This document shows, piece by piece, positions 53,201 to 64,000 of a stretch of DNA of 64,000 nucleotides (its first letter is position 1; each line of letters opens with the position of its first letter). A program made the translations under genes and the position numbers. This DNA comes from Trochalopteron elliotii (taxonomy: Eukaryota; Chordata; Aves; Passeriformes; Leiothrichidae), in the NCBI GenBank assembly GCA_024734555.1, contig JANPWX010000076.1, positions 2,372,051-2,436,050 of the forward strand, given 5' to 3'. Under the pieces are notes generated by a model. It was given only the letters and a program-made list of their open reading frames with translations. It was not told the DNA's origin and made no database searches.

Positions 53201-54675
53201 TTAGTTTAAAAAATTAAAAGTCTCATTTCAGTCACAATGTGATGTTCATAAAGTTTTGAATGTTTAGATCTTTTTATTTCTTTCAAACTTAGCTGCTCTA
53301 ATTTTTGTGTGTTCTTTTTTCTTATCTTACACATCTGTCTGTACTAGCTCAATACAAACATAAAGATAATGCTGCCTTATAAATGAATGTATATGTGAAG
53401 TACTGTTATCAGGTTACACAATGAATGACCACAACAACCCATTTCTCATTATCCCTAAAACACCTGGGGAAAGGGGAAAGCGGTACAGGAGTTGGGAAAA
53501 AGGAGTGAATCTAAGCCTGTGAAAAAGGGATTGATGGGATTGCAGAGCAGAGATGGTTTATTCTTGTCCTTCATTTTTTTTTTCCCTGACCATCCTATTC
53601 TATTCTAAATTGGCAATGAATTAATATTTCCCCAAGTTAAGGTTTTCAGGCAGTAGTTTCCTTCTGTTTATTTAGAACTATGAGTTTCTCCATCTTATTT
53701 TTTCACCCCATCCTACTGAGAAGAGAGAGTGAGAGAGCAGCTGGGTGGCATCTGGTAACTAGCTAAATTTAAGCCACTACAAGGTTCTGTGTTTTTCCAA
53801 TGATTTCTACATAAGTACTGAAATTCTCAATTTATTTTCCTACCTCAAGAATTAATTCTGTTTATGACAATTAAGACAAGGCCTCTTCAGGGCTTGCTAG
53901 AACCTTGGTAAGGAACCTGTTTCAGAAAAGACTAATGTAACATGATTACCCTCATGAACTGATCTGTATTTAAGGCATATTCTGTAAAAACTAAGCAACC
54001 AAACATAAACTTTAAGGCAGAATTATAAAATATAATTCTCAGGTAGAAATTATTTTGGTTTGTTTTTTCCTTCTGTTTCTCACAATACTACAGTTGATGA
54101 CTGTAACATTGAACTTGTTCATATAAACCTACTGGCATTAGAATGTGTTAGAGCATTCTTGTTTCATCTGTCATGTTACTGTAACTTTTGCTATATTTGT
54201 TTCATTAAAAGTGAGATTAATAGCTATGGGCATGTTACTGTGAAGCTGATAGAATATTCAGAGAGGAAGTTTTTATCATTATCTAATAATGGCCAAGCTC
54301 TTAATTTCTTTAGAATTAACTTTTATAGGCAAGTCACTTCAACTAAGAAACCTTTTATTCAAATGTTCCACTATTCCAAGCTTTGCATCATGCACTTTAA
54401 ACAACTTTCACAGTAAGCTTTACCATCAACTTCAATGAACACAAAAAATGTGGGTGCTGGACATAATGAGCTTAGCTTGGTAGATACAGTCCCATGTAGC
54501 TTTGACTGATTTTGGGCTTTTATCATATTAAGCTCAGATGCAGGAATTCCCTAAGGAACACTGAAAAATGAAGGTATTACGTGAAAGTGATTATCTGCTG
54601 TGTGGTCATCCATCTAGTCTGTAGATTGTGGATGCTGCTGATGAAGCAGCAGACAACCCAACCAACATGTATGAT

Positions 54676-54708
54676 GTTAAATAAATAAACAAACAAACAA
54701 ATAAATAA
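54676..54708. repeat. AAAT/AAAC microsatellite
   Basis: Units TAAA and CAAA alternate in blocks (taaataaataaacaaacaaa and onward), about eight units. Confidence 0.9.
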
Positions 54709-56159
54709 GTGTTCTACTGCTCTTGGAGTCTGAAAAATTAAGAGGAGAAAAAAAGAACATTGGCTTCTGTGTGCACATGTGTGTGAACCCAGTGTTTTCT
54801 GGGATCCACTGCTGGATCAGCATGGATCTTTTTGGTACTGTGGTTTCCTTAATGGGTTAAACTGATTGTCTTCCTAAGACAAATGGCTCTGGGTTCAAAG
54901 TAGTATGAGCCAGCTGCCTTATCACTAGTTCTACTGAAAATTGATTCTCCTGTTGTACTTGGAAGCATGTTTCTATGGAGAGAACTTGAGAAAGCAGTCA
55001 CTAAGGAATTTACACAAGTCTCCTGAGGACTTTTCTCAGATTTTTTTTCTCTAAAACCCTTCCCAAAGGTGATGCTGTGATTGTTAATTTTAGAACACTG
55101 ACAATGAAGCTTTCCCCAAGCTACAAGGATAGCCTATCATGTTGCTTTTTTATTTGCTTTTCTTCTTCTGTATTCTCTGTGGATGTACTGTCCAGAATGA
55201 AGCAAGTTTATTTACTCAGAAGAAAAATTTCCCACAGAATGAAGTAAAAGTAAATTACAGCTCTCCATGGTTGCCAGGAAATGTTAGTGTTATTTTAAAG
55301 AATATTGAATGTGAATTGAAAAGAAAAAAAAATAATATTAGCACACTTGAGTGTATATTTGGTTTTAAAGAGTATTCCATTTATTCATCTAAAGTTCTGT
55401 TCCTATCATATCAGAATCAGAGTCTCTACTACAGATCTATAACCTGAAACATCAAGAGTCATCTTTTTTTCTTTCTGCTGTCTTTCTTAGAGTATGGGAG
55501 AAATAATTCAATTATTAATGTAATTTATTTAGAGAAAAATTAAATTGAAAAGAGCAGGAACCTACATAAAGTAACCTCCAAGAGTCTCAAGCTCAGACCT
55601 TGTAAATTTTCTGATTCTGATAGTCAGTAACTTCTTCATATTCATCATTAGTTTATATTCAGTATCTTTACAAAGGTAAAATGAATTTTAAAAGGGTAAT
55701 TAATAGTGCCATTCTCCTGGAGAACTACTTTTAGAACAGGAGCTACAAACCACAAGGTTGGGACCTTATCCATATGTTAACATTTAACAGTCCCATAATT
55801 TCACTTACAACCAGAACTTATCATAGGCTTACAGAAGTCTCTGACTTGTTTAAAGGTATCAAACATTTGCCACTGAGTTTTAACCCCATCTGTATCCCAT
55901 ATAATTACCTATGATTTATATTCACAGGGGTAAATGTAATAAATGTGTGAATAATGAACTGATACATCGTCACTTTGTAAAGAATGAAGGGAACACAAGC
56001 AGCTTATTCTTTATCCCCTTGGAAAGGTGACCCTATCAGCATATTGAAGTGGATATACTCTAGTGCAAGGCCTCCTTCTTCACAGAGGAGGAATTTTGCA
56101 TGTAAAACCCCAAAACAGATTCAGATTGTTTAGACAAGATTGGAGTTGGAAGCTTTGCA

Positions 56160-56212
56160 ACTTTTGAGCTTTCTTTTTTCAACTTTCTTCAGCTTTCTTC
56201 ATTTTTCTTCTT
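56160..56212. repeat. Pyrimidine-rich CTTTCTT tract
   Basis: Repeated 'gctttctt' and 'ttcttc' words on the plus strand, interrupted. Simple sequence only. Confidence 0.6.
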
Positions 56213-58892
56213 AACTTGTAAAAGAGTTAATAGGACAGAGAACTATTTACCTCTATAGAAAAAAAGAAAAAGACCATGGAATCGTAGGAAAGTAACAACT
56301 AAATTTAGAGTTTTACTCCTGACTATAATAATATAACAATAAGTGCAATGTGGGATAAATAAAACTACCTTTTAACTACTTCAGACACACAGTGTTACCC
56401 TGGAAATGATTGACACTTTAATTAATGTATGTCAAATTAGGGTATTTATTCTCAAAGAACGTTTTGGGACAATCACAACACATACTAAACATTTGCTAAT
56501 AAAAAGTTCCATTCTTTCTAAGGTCATTCTCATTATAAGAGACGTTAAACTTTCTCAGTCCACTTGGATTCAGCCTTTATTTTCCCTATGAGATAAGCAG
56601 ATTTTACTGCCAGTAAAAGCTCCCACTGTGCTTAACATGGACATTCTTATTAAATGATAAATTATGTACTTGCTAAATCACAGTTGGTGGGGTGTGACAG
56701 CGTTAAAGGAAAGGTTAATCTGTGAAATATCAAGCTAAAATGAATACAGTAAAATAACCAGAATGGCTAAGACTTGATGAAAATATATTAGAGTTAGCAC
56801 ACTCCTTTCTTTATTTTATTAACCTACTCAATTGGAAACTATATGCAGTTCTTCGAACACCACTAGTGTGGGCAGAATTAAAGGAAAAGCAGGAACGTGT
56901 GTGTGTGCACGTGTCCTTGTAGAACTGATGAAAAGCCAACATTCAGCTGTTTGCTAAAATAATCTATATTTGCAATGAGATTTCACATAGAGGAAAGCTA
57001 ACATCTGGTCAATCCTTTCTCACACAGAATCTCTCTAAGTTTTTTACTATTAATTCTTATACATAAAGGAATAATATATTCCTTTTAAGACAGGTCCTTA
57101 GCTGATGTAAACTCCTATAATATCAGTCTTGACATATGTGTCTGCTATCCAGGTGCTCATTCAAAATCCAGTATACAAAAAACCAGATTAATACCAGACA
57201 CTATTTTCTTATTCTTCATTTACTTGTCCAATGTTCTTGGCTTAAATTAGCTCCTGTGTGCATGACTGTGTGTACACGATTGTGTTGAGAACTCTGCACA
57301 TCACAATGAAAGGTTTTAATTAGTAGAGTTTACAAAATAAGAGCTCACAAAATGCTAGAGGAAAACAGGACAAGAGAGCTGTTACACACAGAGTTAACCC
57401 TTCTGTTATAAAATGTTCTGTACTACTTCAATTTAATTTTTAAGTACTATTTAATATCTCTGTACTTCCCAACTCTGATAATACAGGTAAAACACTCATA
57501 ATGTGGAATTGTGAGCATTTCATTAGCAGGCTGCTATTTCTTGTCAAGACCAACCACTCTACTCCCCATAGTTTATTGCTAGAATCCCCAGGGATCGTTT
57601 CACAGAGTGTCTCTCAGTTGATTATTAGAGTTAGTGATTTTGGCTATGAATTGTTCAAAAACAAGTGAACTGTAACAAATTCCATTACAGAATATATTCT
57701 CAGTTTTTACATATAACATCAACACAGTTTTTCCTGTGTCTCACTTCTGTAGTCCTTTAGCTCAGTAAACATGGTATTGCTGAACAAGAAACCACGGAGT
57801 TTGTTCTAACACTGCAAGGCTGTAGACTGGGGCTTATCAAGCCTGATTTGTCTGGACTTGTTGTCTGCTTGCCTGGAGCTTTGTTATAGTGTTTTAGGTC
57901 TAGTAGACGCATATCTAATTTGTTTGAGGTTTGCTTTCCTTTGTACTGTATCTTGTGTGCTGATATGTCTCTTTTTATAATAATTCTGATATAGCTCAGA
58001 TAGTGATAACAAGTACCATTCCAGTGACACATATTTTTTTGTGCATAGAATAAATTATATGGTATTTTGGAACACAAGTACTGGATAACAGTTGATGCCT
58101 TGAAAAATATAAACACAGGATGAGAGATCAAGGCTATCAGGAAATGATCACTGAATTACTGATCATTGAAGAGATGATACATTTGAAGCTGGGTGAAGAT
58201 GTCTTTAGGAGTAACATAAGACAAGATTCCAACATAAACGAAACACCACTTACATTAAAAAAATTCAGATGTAACACAAAAAAGCAAAAGAAGAATGGTA
58301 TAGGACATGTTAGAAAATGCTTAAAAGTGTCCCCTAATATAATCCTCTCAAGTACAAGAAAGAAGAAGTCCCCACTACACCCCTTGGCAAAGGATTCAGG
58401 ATGACAATGCACCATAACCTTTTCTCCTTGAATGAAACCAACAGAAGTATAAAGTTTGTCTGTAAGTTTCAAGCATTAAACTATTATTACCGTGACTGAA
58501 CTTCAGTATTTGGATAACTTGCATAGTAAGTCTTAGCACTTCTGTAACTGGATTAATAATACATTTTTGGCAAGACTTATGGTTGCAATTAGACCTACAG
58601 TAAATTCTTTACTTTACATAAAAGGTATGTCTCTTGTCCAGTTGAGATACTGAAGTTTTAATGTGACATACTAGTAGAGGCAAAAGGACTTAAAATTTAA
58701 TGGAACCTTTTTTTCCTCAGCTCTTTCTCATATCTGTAGTGCATTCTACACCCATGGGTTCTGCTGGGTACTTCTAGTATTAAGCACTACAAAATTTAGA
58801 AACACTGACAAAAACTAATCCCTTCCAAACACAGATTGACTTACAAAAGTGAAGCAATAGTGTCACCTGAAAAAAAAAAATGCTACTTCACA

Positions 58893-59310
58893 GAATACCA
58901 GCTTGGAAGCAACCTCAAGGATCATCTGGTCCAACATTTCTTGGCAAAACACATGTGTAGACAAGATGCCTCTGTACCCTGTTCAGTTGAATCTTAAAAG
59001 TATCCAATGTTGTCCAATCCATCACTTCCCTGTCAAGATTATTCTGATGGCTGATTGTTTTAATTGCAAAAAGTTGTCCTTGTGTGTCCGTCCAGAATCT
59101 TCTCAGGAACAACTCATACTCATGACCTATCATCTCTTCCACGTGATCTTTGAAAAAAAGTCTCCACGTTCTTTGTAGGCACGCTTTGGATACTGGAACA
59201 TGGCAATAATGTCCTGAAAGCCTCTCACCTAAGCTGTCTTTTTTCAAAGCTGACCATACTCAGTTCTCTTAGCCTTTCCTCATAAGGCAGGCTTACCAGT
59301 TCATGATCAT
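58893..59310 (-). mobile_element. CR1 LINE 3' region, minus orientation
   Basis: Reverse complement of CR1: 'ggaagcaacctcaaggatca', 'tctggtccaacatttcttgg', 'caatccatcacttccctgtc', 'ctttgtaggcacgctttgga', 'tactggaacatggcaataat', and 'tctcttagcctttcctcata'. It runs from near the 3' end (left) into the more 5' region (right), about 420 bases. The open frames on both strands are repeat shadows. Confidence 0.85.
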
Positions 59311-61399
59311 GACTAATAAATAACTGCTACTCTTTCTTTGGCTGATGTGAGAAACACTAAAAGTTTTCCCATAGTGGTGGTCAGGCGAGAAGGCTGGTGA
59401 ACTACCACAGCAAGAACAAACTGTGATATATAAAAAAATGCCTTTAATGACTAGGAAAAACTAATTTAAAATCAAACCTGTTACTTTAGATTCCCCAAAA
59501 GCATGATCAGACAATATTGCAATCTGTCCAGATTACTAGCATCCACAGCGATTTCTGTGGTGCAGACATTTTAGAAGAGCATATAGCTTCATTTAATAGC
59601 AGCAGAGAACACTGTCAAGTCAGTTTATTTATCAGGGGACACATTTGACTGCCCTCAATGTAGTTAAAATCCTTGAAAACAGCATTTCCACAGAAAAAGT
59701 CAGAGCATACTTCTGAAAGAATGGACAAAGCTATAATAGTTCTTGGAGAGCTAAAAACACAATGAAAAAATTAGTGGGAAAAAAAGAATTGTGAAGAGCC
59801 ATCTGAGTGCAAACATTCTACTGACTATGCTGCTTGTAAAGTACTTATTCTTTATTCCAGATGACTGTTGAAGAATCATGTAGAACAATACTACATGCTG
59901 CTCCTTGGAAGATTGTGTAGGTATCAAAGAGGATGAAGTAAGAGTTGATTATTAACTAAGAGCTCCACGTAATAACTATAACCTTAGTTGATTTTCATCT
60001 TATACTGTATAATTGCAAGACCCTGCACAGAAACAAAAAAATCTCTAGCCTTTGTTACTAGTACATACCTTTCATAACACATGCACAGAGCATAAAACTC
60101 TTGGTAAAAGCAGAAAACTAAAATGGATATTAAGGATAAACAAGAACATGTCTATAAACTGGTACTTACCAATTTATAGTGTAGATGAAACAAAAAAAGT
60201 TACTTTTTTCCTCATATTTTCATATCTTTCTTTTTTCTTAGCACAAGATATTCCCCTCCAGGGCAAGCATAGCTATTAGACATGAGAAGGGAAAATTTAC
60301 AGCTTAAATTGTCTAGTATGTTACAAATATTAATGACTATCTGTGCTAAGTCACCAGTGCTGCTGAAATCAGATCATACCCAGCTCCTGATTAAAATTAA
60401 GAATGGGATTCCCATTCACACTCCCTCACCCTGAAACGGATAGAATGAGCATAACTATAAAGATGATGATACCTAGTACTCAGTTATAAATTGTATTTGT
60501 AAAGGTTTTTAGTGGAAATAATGTATTATCTGTCTTAATCCATCCCTTTTCACTACCATTGACCTTCATGTTCTCTTGTCTACTTGAAACTCTTCTATTA
60601 CAATGCAACTATTTTCCTATCTTCCTGTACTATGTTCGAGGTTCTTTTCAAATCCCTATCTGCCTAAAAAAGTGCATCTCCAACCTTGAACATCTGCCTT
60701 ATCACCTCAGCTTTGTGCATTCTACTTGTTAAACTCTGTTTAGAACATTTACACTAAAGGTTTAATTCTTGCCATCGGCAGTGTGTAGTGCCTTGTGCTT
60801 ATTTTTGTTTCCTAGTGTTTGGTTGCTAGCTGTAGTGTTATGGGTGGAATTCAGTCACCTTTGTAGAGATACCAAGGAGCCATTTCATCAGTCTAATGTA
60901 TTCTATCAGGCTTCCTGCTACATTTCCAGAAGTGCTTAGCTTTCTCAGAGGTCCCATACCATAATTATCACCCTCTGTGGGTCTCAGATTCAGAAGGAAA
61001 ATTATGATTCCAGAACACCTACTGTCCTCCAATGAATGTGCCTTTAACAGTAGAATACAGGCCCTATATTTACCTGGCACTGCAAGGTCTCAAGATTTGT
61101 TTCAGCTTGTTTGGGTCTGAACTGGATTTGCTTTGTTGGAGCATCTATGCTGAGCTCAGTTACTGCTGCTTCCCCCATTCCAGCTTCAGCTCTGGGGATG
61201 CCCCTCTGAGAACAGTGTCATACTCACTCCCCAATTAACTGCCAGACAAATCACAGGCGTTTGTGGGTGAGTGGCTGCATTAAAGAAACCCAAGTGGACC
61301 CAAACAATGAGAAGAAAGAAGCTGCTGTAATACAGTTTAACACGTGGCCAGAGTGTTATGAGCCCCATGTAAATGCATCAGTCTCTGAGGGTGTCCCTG

Positions 61400-61870
61400 C
61401 ACTTCTCAGAATGACTTAAAATAATTTTGCAAGACAGCTCTTCAGGAGTGTTTAGTAAAGCAAAGGTTTTAATAAAAAAAAGCAAAAATAACAAACAATA
61501 AAGAAACAAAAGAAAAGCCAAGCACAGGTGTCAGAGAAGCCTTTGACACCCTGCTAAGACACCCTACGAAAAGCCCAGAGCACCTCTGTGCTCATCCTTA
61601 AGTACTGGATGATCTAGGAGGGTTCTATTGGCAAACTGCCAACAGAAACAGCTACAGGTTTTGAGAAACATCCTAAAGATCCAAGCAGTGCCCCTGTGCT
61701 GGCACTGGGCCAATTACAATGACAAGGGCATGAAAAACTCTAGTTTAACTTCCTTACATGCTTAGAGGTAAACTGAAACTCTTTTCCTTATATAGAATCA
61801 TTTGCTTGGGTGTAGAAATGCATTACTACACCCCTGCCAACATCATTCTGCTTCTCCTCACAGAGAAGTC
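61400..61870 (-). other. Possible unclassified LTR or retroelement fragment
   Basis: Read on the minus strand this block has a TATATAAGG box near 61795, moderately GC-rich sequence and an ATTAAA signal near 61470, an LTR-like order. I found neither matching TG/CA ends nor a target duplication. It lies directly left of the LTR-like repeat at 61889. Confidence 0.3.
61808..61833. repeat. 26-bp near-perfect palindrome
   Basis: GGGTGTAGAAATG (61808-61820) is followed directly by CATTACTACACCC (61821-61833). The arms pair with one mismatch and no spacer. Confidence 0.8.
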
Positions 61871-61888
61871 ATCTGAGTTAAAGATTTA

Positions 61889-62508
61889 GAGTTAAGATTT
61901 TAGCTCAGGGATAGAAGCAACTTATATTGATTAGGATTTAGGTTAGTAGGGTAGAGATGAGTTAATAATTATTAGATACTTAAGATAGAGTGTGGGTAAT
62001 ATACTACTTGTTCTTTTAGTTGTGTTTGTAGAAGGAAATGAGATAGATGGACCATTGTCATAATAAATGAAACCAACGAAACCGTGACTGCACCTGGACA
62101 CAGAAACTAATTAGGAAAGATTGGACTATGCCAAGAGGTCACATAAGCCTGCCAGCAATATAAAGGTAGAAAGGTTATTGCGAGGAAGACATCTTTGTCT
62201 TCATCTTTCAAAACCACTGACCCATTTCAAAGACCACTGACCCAACTTGAGAGAAGAATTGCGCAGGTGTAAAGGACTCTGGGCTCATTTTAATACAAAG
62301 CGGGAATGGGAGGTGCTGGGATTATGCACACGTATATACATATGTATAAGCATTTTTGAGTATGTATGACTTTTAAATAAAGGGCTAGAGTTTTGTGATT
62401 TGTGTGCATGCCTTTAGGAGGTTACTCCTGTGCAGCCCGATGTTGAAATAAAACATGCCACTTTTTAACTTTGACTAGTTAGAGGGTCTTTTGTCCGTGA
62501 TTTTATCA
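61889..62508 (+). mobile_element. LTR-like repeat, copy 2
   Basis: Same family and orientation as 6462-7076. AATAAA at 62447-62452 lies 61 bases before the terminal ...TTTTATCA, the same spacing as in copy 1. It includes a local duplication near 62212-62240 ('accactgaccca' twice) absent from copy 1. The two copies differ by many substitutions, so they are independent old insertions rather than the two ends of one provirus. Confidence 0.65.
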
Positions 62509-63359
62509 ATTTTGTTCAAATGATCATCAGCATCCTCACAGCTTGTCACAGCCTACACCAAATTTTGTATAAGGAAGACTTTAAATATCAGCCTTTATTG
62601 TATGGAGAAACATTGGAAGTGTAAGCATAACACCAAATAAAAGGCCAGCTATTTAAAATAAAAAAAAGGAAACTATATAACAACTCTAATTGCATCTCCT
62701 AATTTTTTTTTGCAAATTACTAGGCACTTCAGAGCACCGGAATGGCTCCACTATGTATTTTATGTTCCCCTTTTCCTCGCCCAACACTGATTGCAAACCT
62801 TTCTAGACAATGAAATGTTGCCCACAGGACAGCTCCCATGCCTTCAGTCTCTTCCATTGCACTCCAAAGCTCAGCCCACAGTCTGAAGTGCAGTGCTCTC
62901 CCTGACTTTATCTGATGAGGTAAAAAGCATGAAGCTACTGTAATGCCCTCTCTGCAGAAAGTGATATTGGAAGTTAAGATTTCATGATTAAGTACTCAGG
63001 AACAGCAATCAGCATTTGCATCCAAAGATTTGATTTAACTGATTTCCTGTACTTTTATTCATCCTTTCCTGGCACTCACAGAGCTATCATAAATATCTGT
63101 TAAGAAAGCTACCCAACACTGCTTTTATTCATTTTACAACTTCTTCAAGCCTTAGTCTCTTGAGTCAGCCCTGTCCTTGGTAAGCAGCGCTTCACACCGT
63201 AGCTGCTCATGAAGTTGAGCCACTTCTCAGGTGCGCCACGAGTTCACAGAAGGGAGAAAAACATAGGGATAACTTAATTCCCTCCTAACATTCAGGAGAA
63301 TGCTTTTTAAATGTGTTGTGGCCTGGTAATGAAATTTATTTTATGAGTAGCAAGTTTGA

Positions 63360-64000
63360 CATGTGTCTGTCCCCTATAAAAATCAGCTGACAGGGAGTGA
63401 AGGGGGAAAAGTGGAGACTTGAAAAAGAGGGGCACCCACCCCTTCCCTACCATGCGACCTACCAGGGAAGAGCTAACAAGAAGGATCCCACCTCTCAGGC
63501 ACCGGTTTGGAGAAGCCATCAGCCATGGAAGGCCCTGGAAGTTGCCAGAAGGGATGGATTGCAACCAACATGGCTTACCCAGAGCAAGAGATAACCCACC
63601 TCAGCAGCTGCAGGGGTCAGGAAAGGCTGCTGGAAATCAAACAAGTCAACCTGGCCCCCAACATCAGGTCTGAAAACAAAGGCACAAAAAGCAGGCAAAA
63701 ACTAACATAAGTATAAATAACTCCCACAAACAATTTTGGAGGAACACAAGGAAAGAAATGCAAAAGAGAAAAGACAAGCAAAAAGTTCTCTGGGATAAAT
63801 GCTATCTAAATAAAAAAAAAATCCACAAACTTCCAGAGAATGGGAAGTTCACCCTAAAAGTGGCTGTAAATAGGGGAAGATCCCTTCACAAACCAGCCAA
63901 AAAAATTCCCTTTCTGCCTTTCTCCTGCACCTGGAAGCACTACCTGGGTGCCCCACCTGGAGAGTTAATGCCACGTGCTTGCACAAGTAAGGGTTGATGA
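63360..64000. other. GC-richer unassigned stretch at right edge
   Basis: From about 63360 base composition becomes richer in G+C and open frames appear in all three plus frames (63397-63710 and 63758-63997) without recognisable domains. A TATAAAAA box occurs at about 63375. It may be part of a retroelement running off the window. I cannot name it. Confidence 0.25.

Larger units (their letters stand above)
48095..64000 (-). other. Upstream intron (partial) of the EGF gene
   Basis: The sequence 5' of exon A on the minus strand is at least 15.9 kb long and shows no further EGF-type exon. Searching the minus frames for spaced-cysteine patterns flanked by AG/GT gave nothing convincing. It holds a CR1 fragment (58893-59310), an LTR-like repeat (61889-62508), simple repeats and short palindromes, each listed separately. 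The stretches 48095-54670, 54710-58890 and 59310-61400 are otherwise unremarkable AT-rich DNA. Confidence 0.5.

Noticed and set aside
54060..54416. 118-codon plus-strand frame
   Set aside because: The first codon is TTG in the sequence rather than ATG, and no domain is recognised.
57757..58131. 124-codon minus-strand frame
   Set aside because: No domain or splice support; treated as chance.
6462..62508. The two LTR-like copies at 6462 and 61889 as ends of one provirus
   Set aside because: They are 55 kb apart, strongly diverged, and separated by host exons and many unrelated repeats.
1..64000. CRISPR arrays, tRNA/rRNA genes, prokaryotic operons
   Set aside because: No regularly spaced repeats, no cloverleaf-type A/B box sequence recognised, and the whole context is vertebrate intron.

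Overview
The window looks like AT-rich, gene-poor vertebrate DNA from a bird, most likely a songbird. The evidence is at least six CR1 LINE fragments (the dominant avian LINE), several short class II-type endogenous retrovirus LTRs with TG...CA ends and 6-bp target duplications, and an LTR with TGTCCTGG / CCAGGACA ends of a kind I associate with passerine ERVL elements. There is no operon structure, CRISPR array or prokaryotic signal. The species call is inference from the repeat content.

The only supported protein-coding content is three consecutive exons of one large minus-strand gene, at 48094-47970, 44372-44248 and 40957-40705. Each has a polypyrimidine tract plus AG acceptor and a GT donor. 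Their phases (2 in/1 out, 1 in/0 out, 0 in/1 out) join without error, and the joined frame gives tandem EGF-like domains whose cysteines complete each other across both splice junctions. The best identification is EYS (eyes shut homolog, a secreted photoreceptor matrix protein). It rests on the EGF series, the very large introns and the way the last EGF unit breaks off into cysteine-free sequence. Crumbs-, Notch- or FAT-like genes are not strictly excluded. The rest of the window is intron: more than 15.9 kb upstream of the first exon, 3.6 kb and 3.3 kb between exons, and more than 40.7 kb downstream.

The introns hold a layered repeat landscape. From left to right: a CR1 split by a 275-bp solo LTR (2430-3093); a GTTT-rich tract with an adjacent perfect hairpin (6092-6265); an LTR-like repeat (6462-7076) with a same-orientation relative 55 kb away (61889-62508); a 630-bp solo LTR in minus orientation with a perfect duplication (13766-14395); two CR1 3' ends (15373-15750, 19660-20037); a GC-rich island (23880-24350); an LTR with a perfect duplication (27798-28190) next to a related LTR nested in an ERVL-like LTR (28969-30049); a CR1 reverse-transcriptase relic (32060-32450); a minus-strand CR1 with an abutting purine tract (36900-37165); a CAAAA-rich block (39778-39922); a probable degraded retroviral gag/dUTPase relic (44970-45660); a minus-strand CR1 (58893-59310); and a GC-richer unassigned stretch at the right edge. 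I found no convincing novel biological system. The points most worth checking are the EYS-like exons, the nested LTR history, the gag/dUTPase relic, and one open frame with a signal-peptide-like start at 55139-55447.
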